From Pelagomonas calceolata (Eukaryota; Sar; Pelagophyceae; Pelagomonadales; Pelagomonadaceae): 64,000 nt of DNA. Both the position numbers and the translations under genes were made by a program. Shown here piece by piece: positions 48,217 to 58,172 of the stretch; within the stretch, counting starts at the first letter, position 1, and the number at the start of each line of letters is the position of its first letter. Below the pieces are notes generated by a model that was given only the letters and a program-made list of their open reading frames with translations, was not told the DNA's origin and searched no databases. The stretch spans positions 3,844,001 to 3,908,000 of the forward strand of contig CAKKNE010000001.1 in the NCBI GenBank assembly GCA_918797485.1, in the 5' to 3' direction.

Positions 48217-49481
48217 ATGAGGCGGCCGTGGCTCACAATCGCGCTCGCCACTCGCGTGATCGCCGAGGACGACGCTATCGCCGCCTACGTCCGCTTCGCC
48301 CGGACGACACTCCCGAAACTTGAAAAAGCGTGGGCGGCGCCGCACCGAGCTGACCCCGTAACACAAAGCAAACGCAGCCGCGTCCTCCTGCTCACGTTCC
48401 CGAACTCGGGCACGTCATACACCATCCGAGCCGCCGAGTGCCTCGCCGACTCGCAGATGTGCTCCTCCTATATCCACGAGTGCGAGAAAAGCCGTATTGT
48501 TGGAGAGCGGCCTCACCACCCGTTTCTGGACCGGAATCCGGAGCTCATCTCGTTTCAGGGAGGGAGAATGAGAATACGGGACCCGGCCAAATTAGAAAAG
48601 GCCATGGCGCTGTATTTTAATGGAAGGCCCGCAGAGCAATTAGTCGAGTTCCAGGCTGTGTGGAAATCAAATTGCAGGCGCCCCACGCCATCGACGCAAC
48701 CTAACTCACTGGTTGATTTCCACACAGGTTCCAAGCCAGCCTCGCGAACCTCACGGCGGCGGCGCCCGTGCGGGAATGTGGAAAGGGCGCCTGGGTGTTA
48801 AGGGACGACAATCAAACTATGTCCGACGCGGCGTCCCCGCTCGTAAAGTGGCACGGCGTAAGTTATGGAGGCGACGGCGACCTACCCGCCTCAGCACTTA
48901 TACGGGAGTTCAGGTATCGGTTCGAGAGAGACGACGACTGGCCCGTTGTGCGCGTTCTGAGGTTGACGCGCAACGTCTTCGACAATTTAGTGGCAAGGCA
49001 TCACCTCGAGTGCAAAGCTAGGCGGCCGACATGCCCGACGGGCGTCGCGACGCGCGAGAACTTCGTGCGAGGCGGTCCGCCCGTCGACGACGGGGGCCCC
49101 CACTTTTTGAGAGATGTCTGCAAGTACATGAAGTGGCACCACCGCGCGGCGGCGATGCGGCGCAACTCGACGAAGCCCTGGACGACGCTGGCCTACGAGA
49201 CGTTGTACGAGGACTCTCCAAAGTACTTCCAGACGGTCTTGGAGACGCTGGGGTTGGAAGGGGACGGCGCCGCGGGCATGGAGAAGCCGGTCCCGCGCTG
49301 CACGATGGACCAGGCGCGACTCAAGACGAGGGAGGTGGCCCGCGCCCAGGGCGTCGCGCTGCCCGTCTACCTGCACATGTTCGACGCGCCGACGATCCGA
49401 CGCATCGACATGCTCGTCGGGCGCTACCTGGACAGCTCGGACAACTTCGCCGCGCCGGACATCAAGCCCTGCATGGAGTAA
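48217..49481 (+). CDS. P-loop sulfotransferase-like protein, two exons
   Basis: Exons 48217-48647 and 48728-49481 give 394 residues. MRRPWLTIALATRVIA looks like a signal peptide or anchor. VLLLTFPNSGTSYTIRAAE (about 62-80) is the 5'-PAPS-binding P-loop pattern (F-x-NSGTS). VRVLRLTRNVFDNLVARHHLECK near the middle matches the 3'-phosphate-binding 'R-PRD---S' region in form. KPWTTLAYETLYEDSPKYFQTVLETLGL is the usual late helix. Golgi or secretory sulfation of glycans or proteins is the likely role; the acceptor is unknown. Its stop codon is 6 bases from the convergent aminotransferase's. Confidence 0.78.
48648..48735 (+). mobile_element. Introner element with 15-base perfect terminal repeats
   Basis: The element (48656-48727, 72 bases) has exact inverted ends CTGTGTGGAAATCAA / TTGATTTCCACACAG and the core GCCCCACGCCATCGACGC. 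Flanks GTTCCAGG (48648-48655) and GTTCCAAG (48728-48735) match at 7 of 8. Splicing from the GT of the first flank restores EFQASLAN. It is one of the youngest-looking copies. Confidence 0.88.
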
Positions 49482-49487
49482 CAACAA

Positions 49488-50672
49488 CTAGGATTTATTC
49501 AGCCACGCGTCCGGCGCGAGGGCCTCGCACGCACGGTCGACGTGCGCCGCGCTCTTGCAGATGGTGAAGCGCACCCACGTGTCCTCCGCGGGCGGTGTGG
49601 CATAAAAGACCGAGAGCGGCGTGCACACGACACCCGTATCGAACGCTAGTTTCTCGACGAAGCCCATCGCCGGCTCGTGGCAGTTGGCGCACAGGAAGTA
49701 GCCGCCCTCAGGCGGGAACACGTCCAAGCCCCGCGCATTCAAAGCTGCGGCCAGCATCTCGGCGTTGCGGTGAAACGTGAACGGCACGCCGTCGAAGGAG
49801 CCGTCCTCCGCTTTGAGGGCCTCGGCGACGCCCTTCTGCAGCGGCGTCGGCGCGCTGTAGGTCAGCGCCGTGTGCGCGTTCGACACCTTCAGCGCCAGGT
49901 CCCGCGGCGCGAGCGCCCAGCCCACACGCCAGCCCGTGAGCGAGAACAACTTCCCCGCGGACGACAGCGAGATCGTCCGGTCGCGCAGGCGGTCCGCGAG
50001 CCGGTGGTGCGTCCTTCCGGGAAACACGGCGTGCTCGTAGACCTCGTCGGCCACGGCGTAGATGTTTTGCCGCTCGCAGAACGAGGCGAAGGCGTCGATC
50101 TCGGTCGCGGAGAAGACCCTTCCAGTAGGATTGTGCGGCGTGTTTAGCACGGCGCACGCCGTCGTCGCGTCCGCCGCGGCGTCGAGTGCGGCCTCATCAA
50201 GAACAAAGCCGTGGCCAAGCCGCGCGGGCTGCATGACGCCTCCGGCCGCGGCGATCGCAGGAGCGAGAAAGGGGTAGAACGGCTCCATGACAACAACGCC
50301 GCGGCGCTCCTCCGTGAAACACGCTTTGAGGGCTGCGACCAGGGCCTCCTGGCCCGACGTCGTGACCACCACTTCGTCATCGTCGTAGGTCGAGCCATAG
50401 CTCCTCTCGTAGAAGTTTCGGATCTCGTCGCGCAGCTCCGCGAGGCCATTAATGGGCGCGTACTGATTGAGCGCCGGCACGTCGAGCGCCGCCTTCGCCG
50501 CATCGCGCGCCACGGCCGAGCCGGCGAAGTCGGGAAAGCCCTGGCCCATGTTGATCGCGCCCGGCCGCGCGCCGAGCTCGTTCAGCTTCGTCCAGAGGGC
50601 GCCCGTGGAGCTGAGACGCATAAGCACGGCGCGGCGCAGCGGTCGCGCTGCTGTGCGCAGCAGCGGTCGCAT
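49488..50672 (-). CDS. Class I/II aminotransferase (kynurenine/glutamine/methionine type)
   Basis: 394 residues. MRPLLRTAARPLRRAVLMRLSST is a mitochondrial-type presequence. Fold-type I markers are INMGQGFPDFAG, LNQYAPINGLAELRDEI, VTTSGQEALVAAL, NTPHNPTGRVFS, DEVYEHAVF, the PLP lysine in SSAGKLFSLTGWRVGW, and VRFTICK at the end. This set (MGQGFPDF, N-PHNP-G, GK-FS-TGWR-GW) is typical of KAT/CCBL and bacterial methionine aminotransferases. Substrates likely include kynurenine, glutamine, methionine or cysteine conjugates. The exact one cannot be told. Confidence 0.9.
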   Translation of the reverse strand: MRPLLRTAARPLRRAVLMRLSSTGALWTKLNELGARPGAINMGQGFPDFAGSAVARDAAKAALDVPALNQYAPINGLAELRDEIRNFYERSYGSTYDDDEVVVTTSGQEALVAALKACFTEERRGVVVMEPFYPFLAPAIAAAGGVMQPARLGHGFVLDEAALDAAADATTACAVLNTPHNPTGRVFSATEIDAFASFCERQNIYAVADEVYEHAVFPGRTHHRLADRLRDRTISLSSAGKLFSLTGWRVGWALAPRDLALKVSNAHTALTYSAPTPLQKGVAEALKAEDGSFDGVPFTFHRNAEMLAAALNARGLDVFPPEGGYFLCANCHEPAMGFVEKLAFDTGVVCTPLSVFYATPPAEDTWVRFTICKSAAHVDRACEALAPDAWLNKS

Positions 50673-50850
50673 GGCTGCCTTGCACTGCTGAGGCTTGCAG
50701 TGGTCCAGCCGGCAGCGGGCTCCAGCGAGTCGCAGCGATGCTCAACTGTGGCGGCACAGTGGTACGAGCACCACAGCACTTCAAAACGCCGGATGCACGT
50801 CTGTGGCGGCCACACAAAGTGCACGCGCAAGTTGAGTAGCTCGAGCAAAT

Positions 50851-50874
50851 GCTAGTGTCTTACAGACCGCTAGC
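50851..50874. promoter_or_regulatory. Shared promoter motif copy 14 (divergent)
   Basis: GCTAGTGTCTTACAG-ACCGCTAGC, the best match to consensus; 179 bases from the aminotransferase and 172 from the glycosyltransferase, almost central. Confidence 0.65.
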
Positions 50875-51045
50875 TACGCCGGCTTGCGCGAGGCGCAGCA
50901 GGCTGTGCCGCCGATCTTGTGTCATTCAAGGCAGCATTCGTGCAACCCTCGCCTCTGCGACGACGTCCTTCCATCGCTTCGCCCGCCACGGCGCTTAACT
51001 CACCAGCATTGTACACCACTCCCTGAAAGCACGCGCGACTCGTCA

Positions 51046-53022
51046 ATGCCCATCGTCGACGTCGAGCTGAAGCGAGACGTGCCACGGCCGCGCCGCGGCT
51101 ACGTGAAATATGCGCTCACGGCTATCGCTGCCGTCTTATTTTTTCACGGCGCCGCGACGTTCGCGCTCCATCGCCACCTGCACGACCAGGGCCACGGCCG
51201 CCACCACAGCATCGATGGCGAACAAGACCGGCCACCACCACCGGAGGAGGCCGACGCGCCGCCGCCGCTGGAGCACGCCCCGGCCGCGGCGGCCCACGCG
51301 GCCGCCGAGCGGCTGAAAGCGAAACCGGACCACAAGCCCGACGGCGGCCGGCCCCAGGCGCCGCCGCCGCGCAAAAAACCACCCGCGAAGACGGCGCGGC
51401 CACTTTCCGGCGCGCAAACACCCGCGAAGACGCCGCCGCGCAAAACACCGAACCTGTGGCAGCCGCCGGCGCGCGGCGTGAAGGTACCCCTCGACCCGCC
51501 GCCGCGGCCGCCGCTCCCAAAACTGGGCGACGGCGTCGCGCTTTTGCGCGCCGACGCGCCTGAGGTCTACGATGCCATCGACGACGCCACCGTGGCGCAA
51601 CGAGTCCTGCCCTGTGTGGAATTCAACCAGTGAGTTAGATTGTGAGCCTCCACGCCATCAAGCCGATGCGGCCACGGAAAAAACGTCGCATCGATGGCGT
51701 GGGGCGCCCGAAATTTGATTTCCACACAGGTCCTGCCGCAGTCGTTTTTGAATAGGGAACGCGCGGCGCAGATCACGAAAAGGAAAGACTTCTGGCCGGA
51801 CGAATCCATTTTCGTGTCTGTGGCGTCCTACCGCGATCCTGAAATTGCGAAAACAGTCGCTAGAGCGTTCGAGCGCGCCGCGGACCCGGACCGCGTGTTC
51901 TTTGGTATCTTCCAGCAAAACGACGAATCCAAGGACGTCGACGCCGTGCGCGGCCTCGCGCCTCTGATACAGTGCCCGGGCCACGCGGCGTGTGGTAGAG
52001 TGCGCAACGGACAAATTAGAATTCATAGAATCGCGTGGAAGGACACGCTCGGGCCGACCGTGGCAAGGCACCTCTCCGAAACTTTATATGGGAACGAGAC
52101 TTATGTTATTTCTTTCGATTCGCATACGAACTTCGCGCACGGCTGGGACGTCATCGCCATCGACATGTTCAAGCGCATCAATAATCCAAGGGCCATCGTC
52201 ACGACGTACCCGGCGTCCTATAGTGCGACGGAGCACTCGGAGCGCTGGAAGGTTTTGGATGAGAAGGGGCCCTGTGTCGAATGTCGGAAGGTCGACGACC
52301 AAGCTAACGTAGATGTGCCCGTGCTCTCATCAAGGCAGATGTCCATTTGCAGAACTAGGAGGGTGGCGGTCGGGCGGACGACGTCTTTTAAACATGACGT
52401 TAACTCGATGCAGCGGCCCCCGAAGCCGACGTTGGTTCCTTTCTTGGCGGCCGGGTTCAATTTTGCGTCGGGGCGGCGCATTCTCGAAGTACCTTACGAC
52501 GCGCACTCGGCGTATTTGTTCGACGGCGAGGAGACGTCGCTCGCGGTCCGGGCGTGGACGCACGGCTACGACTTCTACCATCCAGATAGAGATATTGTAT
52601 CGCACCTCTACATCCCGAACAGGTCGCCGCTGCGCCCCGTTTTTTGGACCCAGGACTGGGGCCAGCGGGCGCGGGTCCAGTTCTGGACGATGCTGCGCAT
52701 CAATTATTTGTTGGGGCTGCACGACCTGTTGGACTACTGGGTGAACGCGACGCTGCTGGACACGCGCGACGCCACGATCTACGGCCTCGGCACGCGCCGC
52801 CGCGCCGTGGACTATTGGTCTTACGTGGGCGTCACACCCGATCGGGACGGCGTCGAGTGGTCGCCGGGGCGCTGCAAGGTCTTCTCGACGACGGGGCTGC
52901 CCGCGTTTCCCGTCGACGCGCCGGGCTCGCACAACGACTATTCAAAATACGCCGAGAGCTTTCCGTCCGAGGCGATGGCCGAGGCGACGGTCGACGCCAA
53001 CTACGCGAGGCAGTTTCTCTAG
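51046..53022 (+). CDS. GT60-type GlcNAc-transferase (Skp1 prolyl-hydroxyl glycosyltransferase-like), two exons
   Basis: Exons 51046-51603 and 51730-53022 give 616 residues. Type II membrane layout: short N-terminal tail, helix YALTAIAAVLFFHGAATFAL (about 25-44), then a Pro/Lys-rich stem to about 165. The catalytic domain has SIFVSVASYRDPEIAKTVARAFERAADPDRVFFGIFQQND, SFDSHTNFAHGWD (D-x-H metal site), TTYPASYS, and AAGFNFASGRRILEVPYDAHSAYLFDGEETSLAVRAWTHGYDFYHPDRDIVSHLY (in pieces). These are diagnostic of the Glycosyltransferase-GlcNAc family (GT60). Members modify hydroxyproline on Skp1 in the cytosol or act in the Golgi. The membrane stem favours Golgi. Confidence 0.88.
51604..51737 (+). mobile_element. 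Introner element with perfect 8-base target duplication
   Basis: The element (51612-51729, 118 bases, the longest here) has ends CTGTGTGGAATTCAA / TTGATTTCCACACAG and two opposed cores (CCACGCCATCAAG and CATCGATGGCGTGGGG) that can pair. Identical GTCCTGCC copies flank it (51604-51611, 51730-51737). Splicing from the first copy's GT gives AQR-VLPQSF seamlessly. A nested donor 12 bases later would add VLPC. Confidence 0.9.
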
Positions 53023-53042
53023 TTTTAACTAATGTGTTGTGT

Positions 53043-54292
53043 TTAACATTCCTCCCTAACAATACCCAGGTCGGCGTCCCAGGGCAGGCTCGCTTCCCGC
53101 GCGGTCCGCTCCATCTCCGCGCGCGACTGGTCTGCGATCCTGTGTGTGCAAATCAACCACTGAGTGCTCGTGAATTTTTCTTTCTTTTCCGCGCAGCCGC
53201 TCACCCGCGCACGCGCACGGAGTCGTGGAGGCCGCGGCCGCCGGCCCGCGCGTACGGGTCCTCGAGGCCAAACGCCACCTGCAACAGGGCGTTGAAGGCG
53301 AGCTGGAGCGCCAACGCGTAGATCACGGGGAGCGCCGGCCCGGTGCCGCCCCGCGCCGAGAGGCTCGCGTACCACGGGCCCGCGAAGATGCCGTGCCAGA
53401 CGACCGAGATCCGCGCGAGTGCGCGCGCACCAACAGGCGTCCGGTACTCCTTGAGCATCGCGACCTGGTGGAAGTGGCACGCGATAATGCTAAGGTACTG
53501 GTCGAGCCGGTGCGCCTCACCGCCGGGCAGGCCGTCGACCTTCAGCTGCTGGACGAGGCGGCGGCAGGCCTGGATCGCGGATCCAACCTCCGACTTCCTG
53601 AGGTACAGCAGGTGATTCAGCGTTTCAGATTCGGAGTGATACGATGAAAGGACATAGCGCGTGCGGTGGCCGCGCGGCGTCGCACAATACCGCGACGCCT
53701 TCTCGGCGATGCGACAGCAGGCGACCAGCGCCCGTTCACTTGCGGCGCCGTCGCTCACGCGCCGCCACGCGCCGTCCTGGAACTTCTGCCATGTGCAGGC
53801 GGCGCCGAGAAGAGCCTCTAAATTACCTAGTAATTTGGAGAAAGCTGCGAGCGCCGCCTCGCGCCGGCTGAAGGCGAATCCAATAAGTGCCGTGATCGGA
53901 AACACGATCACGACGCCCAAAATAGTACTCACCGCGCTCGTGTCGTTCTGAAATTCAAAGAAGTAACAGAGCAGCGTCGACGCGATGGCGATGAGACAGC
54001 CGAAGAAGGCCTCCCATGTGTGGACGAGCCCACCCACGATCCACAGGCTGCCGCGCATGTCCGAGAATACCGCACAGAACGACGATTGGACCGGCGGCGT
54101 CGAGCCGCGCGGGCGCTCCAGCGAGTAGTCTTGCACGCTTATCGAGACGTCGCTCTGCCTTGAGGCCATGGCGCGCTGCGACGAGGCCATGGTCATGCTC
54201 CTGCGCTCGCTGGCGCTCCGCGACGAGGCCATGGCGCTCTGCGACCCTGCAGTGGACATGCTCTTGTGGAAGCTCGCTCCGATCAATGACAT
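53043..54292 (-). CDS. Bestrophin-like membrane protein, two exons
   Basis: Exons 54292-53205 and 53139-53043 give 394 residues. The N-terminal 50 residues are Ser/Met/Ala-rich with repeated MASSR/MASSQ/MASRQ phrases. Membrane helices occur near 78-110 (SLWIVGGLVHTWEAFFGCLIAIASTLLCYF) and 122-140, and again near 300-345. VVFPITALIGFAFSRREAALAAFSKLLGNLEALL has the 'F--R---A--R---L--NL--L' shape of bestrophin-like channels, and LQVAFGLEDPYARAGGRGLHDSVRV fits the 'E-PF' C-terminal block. Exon 2 adds IADQSRAEMERTAREASLPWDADLG. It is distant from the copy at 608. Probable anion channel; ion and membrane unknown. Confidence 0.72.
53140..53204 (-). mobile_element. Introner-type intron in the second bestrophin-like gene
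   Basis: 65 bases. In minus sense it begins GTGAGCGG (target-duplication position), then CTGCGCGGAAAAG, and ends TTGATTTGCACACACAG. The terminal repeats are recognisable but the usual ACGCCATCGACGC core is absent, so this is a shortened copy. The downstream flank is GATCGCAG (decayed). Confidence 0.65.
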
Positions 54293-54494
54293 TTCGACCT
54301 TTGGGAGCTTGGTAATGCTGCTGCGCTAGCTCTGCGGCGTGCACAAGCTGCTCTGGTCACGCCGTGTGCTGCAGCCTAGCAGCGGTCTCGCCAGCACGAA
54401 AGGTCCTTCGCAGTAGCGCTACGTGCCAGAGACACAAAATTTGCAAGCAAATTGATGGCGTTTATCCGTGCTCGGAATTGCGGGCAGATGCGTT

Positions 54495-54517
54495 CTAGTA
54501 TGTCAATAGACGCTAGC
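54495..54517. promoter_or_regulatory. Shared promoter motif copy 15 (divergent)
   Basis: CTAGTATGTCAATAG-ACGCTAGC; 203 bases from the bestrophin-like start and 164 from the FBXO21-like start. A degenerate copy. Confidence 0.45.
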
Positions 54518-54680
54518 TCGCAGCGCTGGGAAAAACTGACGAGACAAGCGCCTGGGGCGCCAGAGGAGCAGACGGGCTGCTCAGCAGCGCTAAGGCTAAG
54601 GCTTGAAGCAATTCGCAGCGTGAGCCTTAGACTCCTGACGCCCAGCGGCCTCAATCCGACAGCCTCAAGCCGACAGCCTG

Positions 54681-56048
54681 ATGGATCATATGGAGCCCAC
54701 TGCAAAAAGCAGCCAAAAGCCGGCCATCAATGACACCTCCCTCCTGGCCTGTCTCCCGGAGCCGGTCCTCGAGCTCGTCCTCGCCGCGGCGGGCCCCCGG
54801 GCACGCATGCGGTCGGCGCGCTGCTCGCGCGGCGTGCAGGACGCCGCGCTGCTGCCAGACAAGTACTGGCGCGAGGCCTACACGCAGCGCTGGTGGCACG
54901 CCCGCGCGGCGCTGGTGCCAGAAAAGTCCGCGGTCGCGTTCGCGGCGCGCGTCAAGGGCGAGCGGGCCTGCTGCGATCTCCTCGTCGCGCTGGCCGAGAG
55001 CGGCAACCAGCTTACCTGGCGGCAGAAGAACGACTGCGTCGAGCGGGCGGGCGACGACGCCTGCGAACTCCTCGCCCGCATTTCCGCAGCTACCAACGTC
55101 TACTCGGAGCCGCACACGCCGTTCGGCCGCGCCCGCCGCTCGGGCCTGCGCCCGCCGCCGGCACCGGGGTCGACGGCCGCCTGGGTCGCCGTCGTCTCGC
55201 CGCGCGCGGCCCAGACGCTCCGCGCGTGCGGCCAGGCGGGCGTCGTCGGCAACCACGCGCGGGACCTGCTCACGCACGCCCAGACGGCGCGGCTCCGCAA
55301 CCGCTGGCGCCCGGCACCTTCTTTAGAGGAGGCCGCGGCGCGCGTCGCGTCCGCGTTTCGGGTCTTTTATGATGGTGAAGGTGTAGTAAAAGCGCTCGAA
55401 GCGCTGGCGGCGCGCGTGCGTGCGGCCAGCGCTTCGACGGACCAGCTCGCGCTCATACGGGCGACGGAGGCCGTGCTCTTCGACGAGTGCGGATTTAGGG
55501 GAGTCGACGCCGACGAGTACTACGCCGCGTCGAACTCGTTCCTCGACGAGGTGTTAAGAAGGCGCGCGGGCATTCCCATTTCATTGGCGTGTCTGTTTGT
55601 GGCGGTCGCCGAGCGCGCGGGCGTAAAACGGGGCGCGCTGCGGCCCGTGAGCGCTCCCGGGCATTTCTTGCTCGCGTTCGGCGACGACGACGCCTTTGAT
55701 GATGCTGCCGATGTCTTCTTCTCTCGCGCCATCTTCCTCGACGTCTTCGCGCGCCACCGCGGGCCGCGCTACGGCTCGCTTTCGTTTGGACAGGTCGCGG
55801 CCTTCATCGCGCGGCACGTTGGTGTGAATGAGCAGCAGGCCGCTTTGTATTTGCACGACGCCTGCAAGAACTACGCGCGGCCCGACGAGGTCGGCGCGCG
55901 CTGCGCCCGGAACCTCATGCTCATCATGGAGAACGAGGAGCGGCGGAGCCTCGCCGGCTCGGTCGGCATCACGCACGGCGTCCGGCCCTTGGCTGCTCTA
56001 GACATCTATCGCCAGCTCGAGAACGCCTTCCGGAATGGCGGCGACTAG
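54681..56048 (+). CDS. FBXO21/SirB1-like transglutaminase-fold protein with F-box-like start
   Basis: 455 residues (a second Met is at 54690). Residues 22-60 (SLLACLPEPVLELVLAAAGPRARMRSARCSR) read as a short F-box-like helix set. The SirB1/Transglut_core2 domain lies at about 250-350: EAVLFDECGFRGVDADEYYAASNSFLDEVLRRRAGIPISLACLFVAVAERAG and APGHFLLAF (in pieces), with the conserved L--V---R-GIPI-L and PGH. The Cys in SLACLF sits where transglutaminase-like folds have their nucleophile region. FBXO21 proteins recruit substrates to SCF ubiquitin ligases. That role here is inference. Confidence 0.8.
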   Translation: MDHMEPTAKSSQKPAINDTSLLACLPEPVLELVLAAAGPRARMRSARCSRGVQDAALLPDKYWREAYTQRWWHARAALVPEKSAVAFAARVKGERACCDLLVALAESGNQLTWRQKNDCVERAGDDACELLARISAATNVYSEPHTPFGRARRSGLRPPPAPGSTAAWVAVVSPRAAQTLRACGQAGVVGNHARDLLTHAQTARLRNRWRPAPSLEEAAARVASAFRVFYDGEGVVKALEALAARVRAASASTDQLALIRATEAVLFDECGFRGVDADEYYAASNSFLDEVLRRRAGIPISLACLFVAVAERAGVKRGALRPVSAPGHFLLAFGDDDAFDDAADVFFSRAIFLDVFARHRGPRYGSLSFGQVAAFIARHVGVNEQQAALYLHDACKNYARPDEVGARCARNLMLIMENEERRSLAGSVGITHGVRPLAALDIYRQLENAFRNGGD

Positions 56049-56552
56049 ATCCCCTTGTTCCCTCCCCGCCCGCCGCGCGGCCGAAGACGCGCGCGACTCC
56101 CTCCTCCTCCTCTCTCTGCGTATATAATTCATTCTTGTGACTCTGCAGTGAGCCATCGGCGGCGCGCGCCGGCCGCCGGCCGCGAGTCGTCCGCGATCCG
56201 CCCCGCGGGCAATTAACTACCCTTCTATGGGCTATTCAGTGTATTGAAGTGCTTAACAAGGGCGCACGGGGACTCCGCACAAAACCCGAACATAGCCGAG
56301 CTTGATGCAAACGCGTACGCATCGCAGTGGATACGGTGGCTTAGACCGCCGATAAACAGCAGCAGCGTTCACAGAAGAACGCATTCGACCGGTGCAGCGG
56401 GCCCACGACAGCTTCCTTGGCACCCAAGAGAGCCTGCAACCCGGAGAGCATCTTGGCTGCACAGCCGCTACCGCCGTGCAACCCCACAACCTAGCTGTAA
56501 CAGCTCACGCCATCGACGCGACACACGCATAAAAAAAACCGATCGAGCGACC
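56049..56552. promoter_or_regulatory. Intergenic and 5' leader of the TLC gene, with introner core
   Basis: A 504-base stretch between two forward genes. A TATATAATTCA sequence at about 56121 is a possible TATA-like box. CTCACGCCATCGACGCGACACACGC at about 56504-56528 matches the introner core within the leader, 25 bases before the ATG, and may mark a leader intron. The open frame continues upstream from 56553 to 56244 without recognisable protein sequence. The GCTAGTG motif is absent. Confidence 0.45.
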
Positions 56553-57401
56553 ATGCCCTTCGGCAAGAGCAAAGCTCCGATCGTGGACCCCGACGAGTGG
56601 TACGGCAAGTCGCTCGGCGAGACCTTCGGCAATCGCCACTTCCAACTACAATTGGTAGCGATGATGGGCCTGCACGCGGCGCTCTACTACTACTTCAAGG
56701 GCAACCCCAAGTCCGCCTTCCACGCGAACCCGAACAAGATGGGCCACTACGTGCCTTTCTTAATAGCGTTCCAGTTCATGGCGGTCTATGGTACGTACAT
56801 ATGGTTGACGGATACGGACTTTCATTCGATTGATGCGACGTGGGGCTACCACCCCGGTGCGGAAACTATTCTCTTTAGCATGCTGGCCATCCAAAGCTAC
56901 GACACGCCCATATCTTTATGTATTCCGGAATTGCGGCAGATCACCTTTGTATTACACCACGCCGTCGTGCTCTCCCTCAGCATACTATCATTAAGATACC
57001 GGGCGTTCTACTACTACGCTGTGTATTTCTTGGGCGTCATCGAGCTGTCGTCGCCTTTTCTAGCTGTGGTGGATGCCGCTCGGGACTACCCAAAAATCGC
57101 GGACAAGTATCCGATTACGAACGAGATATGTAGAGTGATGTTCGCCATCGTGTTTTATATAGTGCGCATTTTTGGGTGGTTCCCGGTGTCGTACTGCTTT
57201 TGGAGGGATGCGCTCTATTTACTATTTAATAGCGACGCGGCGATGCACCAAATGCCCAAGTGGGTGCCGGCCTTCTGGCTCTTCACGCACGGCTTTTTGA
57301 CGTGCTTGCAGGTGTGGTGGGGCTACCTCATCCTCAAGGCCGTCTACGCCATGGCCACGGGCGACGAGGAGGCCCGGAAGAACGAGGCGAAGAACGCCTA
57401 G
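56553..57401 (+). CDS. TLC-domain (TRAM/LAG1/CLN8) membrane protein
   Basis: 282 residues from ATG at 56553 (MPFGKSKAPIVDPDEWYGK). Seven or so membrane helices. The TLC pattern includes SIDATWGYHPGAETILFSMLAIQSYDTPISLCIPELRQITFVLHHAVVLSLSILSL, in which the HH pair is the family hallmark, and NEICRVMFAIVFYIVRIFGWFPVSYCFWRDAL. The C-terminus is charged (GDEEARKNEAKNA). Family members include ceramide synthases and lipid-handling proteins of the ER. The full Lag1 motif set of ceramide synthase is not evident, so lipid handling in general is the safer call. Confidence 0.85.
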   Translation: MPFGKSKAPIVDPDEWYGKSLGETFGNRHFQLQLVAMMGLHAALYYYFKGNPKSAFHANPNKMGHYVPFLIAFQFMAVYGTYIWLTDTDFHSIDATWGYHPGAETILFSMLAIQSYDTPISLCIPELRQITFVLHHAVVLSLSILSLRYRAFYYYAVYFLGVIELSSPFLAVVDAARDYPKIADKYPITNEICRVMFAIVFYIVRIFGWFPVSYCFWRDALYLLFNSDAAMHQMPKWVPAFWLFTHGFLTCLQVWWGYLILKAVYAMATGDEEARKNEAKNA

Positions 57402-57419
57402 GCGCGCGCGCGGGCGTAA

Positions 57420-57530
57420 GTGCATATGCTCGATGGCGTCAGTGGAGTTTCCACGCCATCGACGCGACGTCGTCCCCATCATCACCGCGCCTGCTCGATG
57501 GCGTGGAGGTTGCGACGAGAAGGTAAGATA
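57420..57530. repeat. Introner-core cluster in a 3' spacer
   Basis: Three cores lie close together: GATGGCGTCAGTGGA with TTTCCACGCCATCGACGCG (57432-57469, able to form a hairpin) and CTCGATGGCGTGGAGG (about 57490-57506). They lie between convergent genes with no coding exon on either side, so this is an intergenic or untranslated copy. Confidence 0.55.
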
Positions 57531-57565
57531 AAGCAGGAGTTAAAACATGGGGCGGGGCCGCGCGA

Positions 57566-57862
57566 CTACTTCACGCTCCCCTCGGTCATCTCGACGTTCT
57601 CGCCGACGGCCTCCTTCTCGAAGGCGAACTTCGTGCCCGAGGGCGGCGCCTTGAAGCCCAGCACTTCCGTCTTGAAGGACTGCGTGAGGGCCGGAAAGAC
57701 GAGCCAGCCGCCGATCATTCCCAGCGGCAGGACCCAGCCCGGGATCACGGCCCGCGCGTAGGAGCCGAGCTCGCTGGCCCGTAACAAATTCACCTTGACG
57801 TCGGGGATCTCCCTCACTTGGTGCCAGAGGCGCGAGAAGATGGACGGGAGTCGCGCGGACAT
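57566..57862 (-). CDS. Small single-pass protein of unknown function, possibly mitochondrial
   Basis: 98 residues. N-terminus MSARLPSIFSRLWHQVREIPDVKVNLLRASELGSY is amphipathic and basic. One membrane segment ARAVIPGWVLPLGMIGGWLVFPALTQ (about 36-61) follows, then a hydrophilic tail rich in Glu. The size and layout resemble accessory subunits of mitochondrial respiratory complexes, but no specific match is recognised. A promoter motif lies 285 bases upstream. Confidence 0.6.
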   Translation of the reverse strand: MSARLPSIFSRLWHQVREIPDVKVNLLRASELGSYARAVIPGWVLPLGMIGGWLVFPALTQSFKTEVLGFKAPPSGTKFAFEKEAVGENVEMTEGSVK

Positions 57863-58146
57863 GGTCGCGGGTTGCTCGTTATTCCAACGCTATATTCTCA
57901 GCGCGCCGCGGCGACGACGCGTGTGTAAATACAGCTTGAGTAGCAGCTGTTTGAGGTGCCGGTGAACGTTGGCGGGGCCGCGCACCAAAGGCAGCTTGAG
58001 GAGCAGTGTGGGCTGGTGGGCGTCGCCGGGCGTCGCGCCGAATCTGTCGTGCGCAGCGCTTCTAGAGATCTCAGAAATTGCAAGCAGCCGCCGAGGTGAC
58101 CTCCAGCAGTTCCCGTTTCCCTTGCCCTGGCTGTTTGTCGAAGCTT

Positions 58147-58170
58147 GCTAGTGTGTTACGGGCCGCTAGC
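58147..58170. promoter_or_regulatory. Shared promoter motif copy 16
   Basis: GCTAGTGTGTTACGG-GCCGCTAGC, upstream of the small gene at 57566-57862 and only 2 bases beyond the probable stop codon of the minus-strand gene at 58173. Confidence 0.55.
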
Positions 58171-58172
58171 TC

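Noticed and set aside
53140-54292. Second bestrophin-like gene as a copy of the first
   Set aside because: Layout, length and sequence differ strongly; only distant family resemblance remains.
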